From positions 1 through 64,000 of the forward strand of contig NZ_SNUU01000001.1 in NCBI RefSeq assembly GCF_012027645.1: a stretch of 64,000 nt of DNA, read 5' to 3'. The stretch comes from Thermococcus sp. 18S1. Lineage in GTDB: Archaea; Methanobacteriota_B; Thermococci; Thermococcales; Thermococcaceae. Shown here in pieces: positions 60,870-64,000 of this stretch; positions within the stretch are counted from its first letter, which is position 1; every line of letters begins with the position of its first letter. The position numbers were made by a program, and so were the translations under genes. The notes under the pieces are model-generated. The model was not told the DNA's origin and ran no database searches. It saw only the letters and a list, made by a program, of their open reading frames with translations.

Positions 60870-63458
60870 TCATCCCTTTCGAGTCTGGTTCCGTCCTCTC
60901 GATTTTTCCCGGTCTCTCATGCCTGAAGACCTATGGTAACTTCTGTTGTCCCCGCGATCCCTGCGTATCGTTCTGCCCTCTTCAATCTCCCTCTTCAGGA
61001 CCTTCGCCTCCTCCTCTGTGCTCCTGACACGGAAGACCCTCGCGATTCTTTCCACCGCCTCAAGCTTCCTCACGATGCCGTCGAGCCACGTGAAGACGTC
61101 TCCGGGATAGAGTATCAATCCATAGACCTTCCTGAAGTGCTCCGCGATCTGCGTGGGGTGCTTACCGTTCCTCCTCAGCTCGATTATCAGGTTGCTGACG
61201 CGCTCCATCGCGTGCTCGGTGCAGTCCTCCTCGGGGCACATGAAGAACTCCTGGTAGAGCGTGAAGAGCCTCTCGGCGGCGTTGGGGCTGAGCTCCGGGA
61301 TGACCTTGTCGAGCTCCTCAAGGATAGCTGAAAAGCTCGGCGAGAATACGTTGGCGCTCAGCCTCCCCCTCACTGCACCCTCAAGCTCCCTCTGGAGCGT
61401 TCCGCTCAGGTAGAGGTTCTCGAAGGGCAAGAGCTTGACGGCTATCCATTGAGCGGGCTTCTTTCCAAGGTTGTTCCTTATGAAAGAGGCCTCCTTGGGC
61501 AGGAGGAAGCTCATGCTCACGGCCCTTCCGTAGGGGGTGACCTCCACGGACGGCCCTTTAAGCCGGACGAAGCCGAACTCCTCAAGCTTTTCGAGGACCT
61601 TTTCCGCGCTCTGGTTGGCGCCGAGGCATTTGGACTGGACATCCTCGATGACGTCGAGCCGGTTGAAGACGCAGGAATGGGCCAAAACGTTGTCCTGCTC
61701 AAGCTCGTCGCTCCACTCCACCATCACGGGCTCGATTGGAGCCGTCAGGAGCTTGAATGCAACTTCGTCCTCGGAGCCTTCCATCTGGGCGGAATACTTC
61801 CTTCCCGGCTCGACGATGAGGTAGACCCTGCCCTTCTCGTGGTAGAGCGGCCTTCCGGCACGGCCGAGCATCTGGTGGAACTCCCTCACGCTCAGCCACT
61901 TGTTGCCCATGGCAAGGCTCTCGAAGACCACCTGCGAAGCGGGAAAGTCAACGCCGGCTCCCAAAGCCGCCGTTGTAACGACCACGTCCAACCTCTGAGC
62001 CAGGAACTCCATCTCGGTAAGCTTCCTCTGTTTGTAAGGTAAACCGGAGTGGTAGGGCTTGGCCTTCAGGCCTTTGCTCGTGAGGTAGGCGGCAAGCTCG
62101 TGCGTCCTCTTGCGCGAGAATGTGAAGACTATCGTCTGCCCCTTGTAGCCCTGCCGGGATTTCCTCATCGCCTCCGCCCGGCAGAGAACCGCTATGTGGC
62201 GCCACTTCTCGGACTCGTTTCTCGCTATGATTATGTGCCTCTCCAGATCCACCGGTCTCTCGTCGTAGAGCACCAGCTTCAGCCCGAGCTCCTTCGCCAG
62301 TTCACCGGCGTTTCCAACGGTTGCGGAGAGGCCGATGAACTGCGCGCTCGGATAGAGCTTCCTCAGCCTCGCAATTAAACCGTCCAGCCTCGACCCGCGC
62401 TCCTCGTCGTCGAGGGTGTGTATCTCATCTATCACTATGGTTCCAACGTTGCCGATCTTCCTGCCGGCACGGAGAAGGTAGTCTATACCCTCGTAGGTTC
62501 CCACTATAATGTCCGCGTCGATGCCCGTGTCAACGACGACTAACTCGTCCCGGGTCTTTATGCGGCTCATTCCGACGCGGATGGCCACGCGGAGGCCGAG
62601 CTTCGAGTACCTCCTCTTGAAGTCCTCGTACTTCTGGTTCGCCAGGGCGACGAGGGGGACGAGGAAGAGGAGCTTCCTGCCCTTCATGGCCTTCGGGACA
62701 CCGGCCAGCTCGCCGATGAGGGTTTTGCCGCTCGCGGTGGCGGAAACCACGAGGAGGCTCTCGCCCTCAAGGAGGCCGTTCTTTATTGCCAAACTCTGGA
62801 CCGGGAGGAGCTCGTTAACGCCTTCCGCCTTGAGGACGGATTTAAACTTCTCGGGAAGCGGGAGCTCGTCGAGGTGGATTTTCTCAACGCGCACGTGTTT
62901 GGCCTTCAGCTCGTCCCACTTGGTTATCTCAGGATGCCTCGTAGGGTCGAAGCGGGGGTCGAAGGCGTAGAGGACTTTATCGAGGTCCCTGAACCTGTCG
63001 AGGAGCTTCTTAGCCTGGTCAAACATGGCAACGCTCCTGAACCTGAAGCGGAGCTCCCTCTTCAGCTCGTCCTCGGCACAGCGCTCGCAGATATACTCGC
63101 CGTGGTATTTAATGCGGTTGCCCTCGGTGAGAACTGTCACCCTGCCGTCGAGGAGGCAGAGGCGGCAGAGCTCGGCTTTCTCAACGCGCTTGTTCTGGAG
63201 CCTCCTCCTGAAGTAGTCCTCCCACTCGTCGGCGTTCACAAGGACGATTCTGGCCTGACGGAGGAGCTTCTCGATCTCCTTGGGGTTGCGGTACTGACTC
63301 CCCTCAAGAACCTTGAAGAGCCTTCCCTCACGCATTATGAAGCGGTATATCCTCTCGGCCTTCAGGTTCTTCATCGCGGTTAGTTTTTCTGGCTCGTTCT
63401 CGATGAAGAATGCCTCAAGCTCGTTCTTCTTTCTCCCAGGTCTCACGACGAAGAGCAT
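60870..63458 (-). CDS. Ski2-like DEAD/DEAH helicase with N-terminal zinc finger, probable ASH-Ski2
   Basis: About 862 residues. A unique N-terminal region has a CxxC pair (CRLCLLDG and CERCAEDE, about 100-135). The helicase core follows: ATASGKTLIGE (motif I), IVIDEIHTLDD (II), LSATVGN (III), FTFSRKRTHELA, and MLGRAGRPL (VI). A winged-helix and helical part and an Arg-rich tail follow. This plan fits the archaeal-specific Ski2-like helicase reported to work with aRNase J and the exosome in RNA decay. Hel308 is the main alternative, but lacks such a zinc finger. ATG 63,458 is preferred over GTG 63,464. Confidence 0.87.
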   Translation of the reverse strand: MLFVVRPGRKKNELEAFFIENEPEKLTAMKNLKAERIYRFIMREGRLFKVLEGSQYRNPKEIEKLLRQARIVLVNADEWEDYFRRRLQNKRVEKAELCRLCLLDGRVTVLTEGNRIKYHGEYICERCAEDELKRELRFRFRSVAMFDQAKKLLDRFRDLDKVLYAFDPRFDPTRHPEITKWDELKAKHVRVEKIHLDELPLPEKFKSVLKAEGVNELLPVQSLAIKNGLLEGESLLVVSATASGKTLIGELAGVPKAMKGRKLLFLVPLVALANQKYEDFKRRYSKLGLRVAIRVGMSRIKTRDELVVVDTGIDADIIVGTYEGIDYLLRAGRKIGNVGTIVIDEIHTLDDEERGSRLDGLIARLRKLYPSAQFIGLSATVGNAGELAKELGLKLVLYDERPVDLERHIIIARNESEKWRHIAVLCRAEAMRKSRQGYKGQTIVFTFSRKRTHELAAYLTSKGLKAKPYHSGLPYKQRKLTEMEFLAQRLDVVVTTAALGAGVDFPASQVVFESLAMGNKWLSVREFHQMLGRAGRPLYHEKGRVYLIVEPGRKYSAQMEGSEDEVAFKLLTAPIEPVMVEWSDELEQDNVLAHSCVFNRLDVIEDVQSKCLGANQSAEKVLEKLEEFGFVRLKGPSVEVTPYGRAVSMSFLLPKEASFIRNNLGKKPAQWIAVKLLPFENLYLSGTLQRELEGAVRGRLSANVFSPSFSAILEELDKVIPELSPNAAERLFTLYQEFFMCPEEDCTEHAMERVSNLIIELRRNGKHPTQIAEHFRKVYGLILYPGDVFTWLDGIVRKLEAVERIARVFRVRSTEEEAKVLKREIEEGRTIRRDRGDNRSYHRSSGMRDREKSRGRNQTRKG

Positions 63459-63479
63459 CCCCACTCCCTCACCGAGCGG

Positions 63480-63953
63480 TCAGCGTTTTCCCTTCTCACA
63501 GGACACCCAGTTCTCCTTGAAGGTGTCTATTATGAGCGTAACCTCAACCCGCTCCAAGTTCTTGCCGAATAACCGTTTGAGCCTTCCGGCGAAGGCCTTG
63601 ACCTCATCCGTGTCGTGGAAGCTCGCCCTCACGAGTATCTGCCTCTCACCGCTGCGCCGGTAGAGGCTCTGAACTTCATCCAGCTTGGCTACCCGTCTCA
63701 GAATCGGGTCGATGGTGTGGTCGTCTATGGCAAGCTTGAGCTCAAAGAACGCCTGAACGTATTCGTCGAGGAAAGCCGGGTCAACGATGGCGGAGTAGCC
63801 CTTAATCGCCCCGAGCTTCTCCAGCTTTTCTACCCTGTTCTTCACGCTGGCCGGGGACAGGCCAACCCTCTTCCCGAGCTCGGTTAGGGTTATCCTGCCC
63901 TCCTTCCGGAGGATTCTGAGTATCTCCCTGTCCTTCTCGTCTATTCCCGGCAT
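63480..63953 (-). CDS. Lrp/AsnC family transcriptional regulator
   Basis: About 157 residues. An N-terminal helix-turn-helix (DREILRILRKEGRITLTELGKRVGLSPASVKNRVEKLEKLG, typical of Lrp) precedes a RAM-type effector domain (AFFELKLAID, VQSLYRRSGERQILVRASF). ATG 63,953 follows GGTGGAG; GTG 63,962 overlaps that site. Target genes unknown; it lies 21 bp upstream of the helicase gene on the same strand and may be co-transcribed with it. Confidence 0.93.
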   Translation of the reverse strand: MPGIDEKDREILRILRKEGRITLTELGKRVGLSPASVKNRVEKLEKLGAIKGYSAIVDPAFLDEYVQAFFELKLAIDDHTIDPILRRVAKLDEVQSLYRRSGERQILVRASFHDTDEVKAFAGRLKRLFGKNLERVEVTLIIDTFKENWVSCEKGKR

Positions 63954-64000
63954 CGGCTCCACCAGCTAAAAGGGAAGGAAAAATCAGCGGGTGATCTTTA

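Overview
The window is chromosomal DNA of a hyperthermophilic euryarchaeon of the order Thermococcales, most likely a Thermococcus. The evidence is a complete archaellum operon with an EarA-type regulator, an archaeal AspRS, TmcA, a CGP-CTERM surface anchor, a Ski2-like helicase of archaeal type, TATA-box promoters about 25 bp from starts, and GGTG/GGAGG ribosome binding sites. No rRNA, CRISPR array or transposase was seen. There is one tRNA, Arg(UCU).

1-24,916 (+ strand) is the unusual part: a block of 13 genes that reads as one phospho-signalling and membrane-remodelling system. It encodes five eukaryote-like Ser/Thr kinases: three with a membrane span, one soluble TPR kinase, and one whose 5' end lies outside the window. 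It also encodes two membrane-anchored PP2C phosphatases, two kinase-less PEGA sensors, one small soluble partner, an ESCRT-III/Snf7-like protein, and two MIT-like plus AAA ATPases of the Vps4/katanin type. The sensors are beta-propellers, PEGA repeats, an Ig-like domain and a coiled-coil ectodomain. The genes fall into three transcription units: the partial kinase plus a Vps4-like gene; five translationally coupled genes at 3,252-15,762; and six genes at 15,852-24,916. My main proposal is that extracytoplasmic sensing drives phosphorylation that controls an ESCRT-III/Vps4 machine.

25,011-27,668 holds a stomatin/NfeD-like pair and an MTA/SAH-type deaminase. 27,715-38,329 (- strand) is the archaellum cluster, reading earA-methyltransferase, then arlB-C-D-F-G-H-I-J and a CARDB-like surface protein. 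TACATA boxes lie upstream of arlB.

38,793-42,584 runs from aspS to tRNA-Arg. Between them are an AT-rich two-gene cassette (unknown protein plus four-TM protein) and about 930 bp of non-coding DNA full of hairpins. 42,646-52,806 carries mostly housekeeping genes: a thiamine-type binding protein, a CaCA exchanger, a tandem NYN pair in which one copy has lost its active site, tmcA, two paralogous membrane proteins, and an acylaminoacyl peptidase. 52,874-64,000 holds vapBC, a degenerate MobA-like protein, a secreted protein with a structured leader, and a biotin-uptake locus (bioY, a BirA-like regulator, ecfA, ecfT). It ends with a RecA-like protein lacking a P-loop, DUF63, an ASH-Ski2-type helicase and an Lrp-family regulator.
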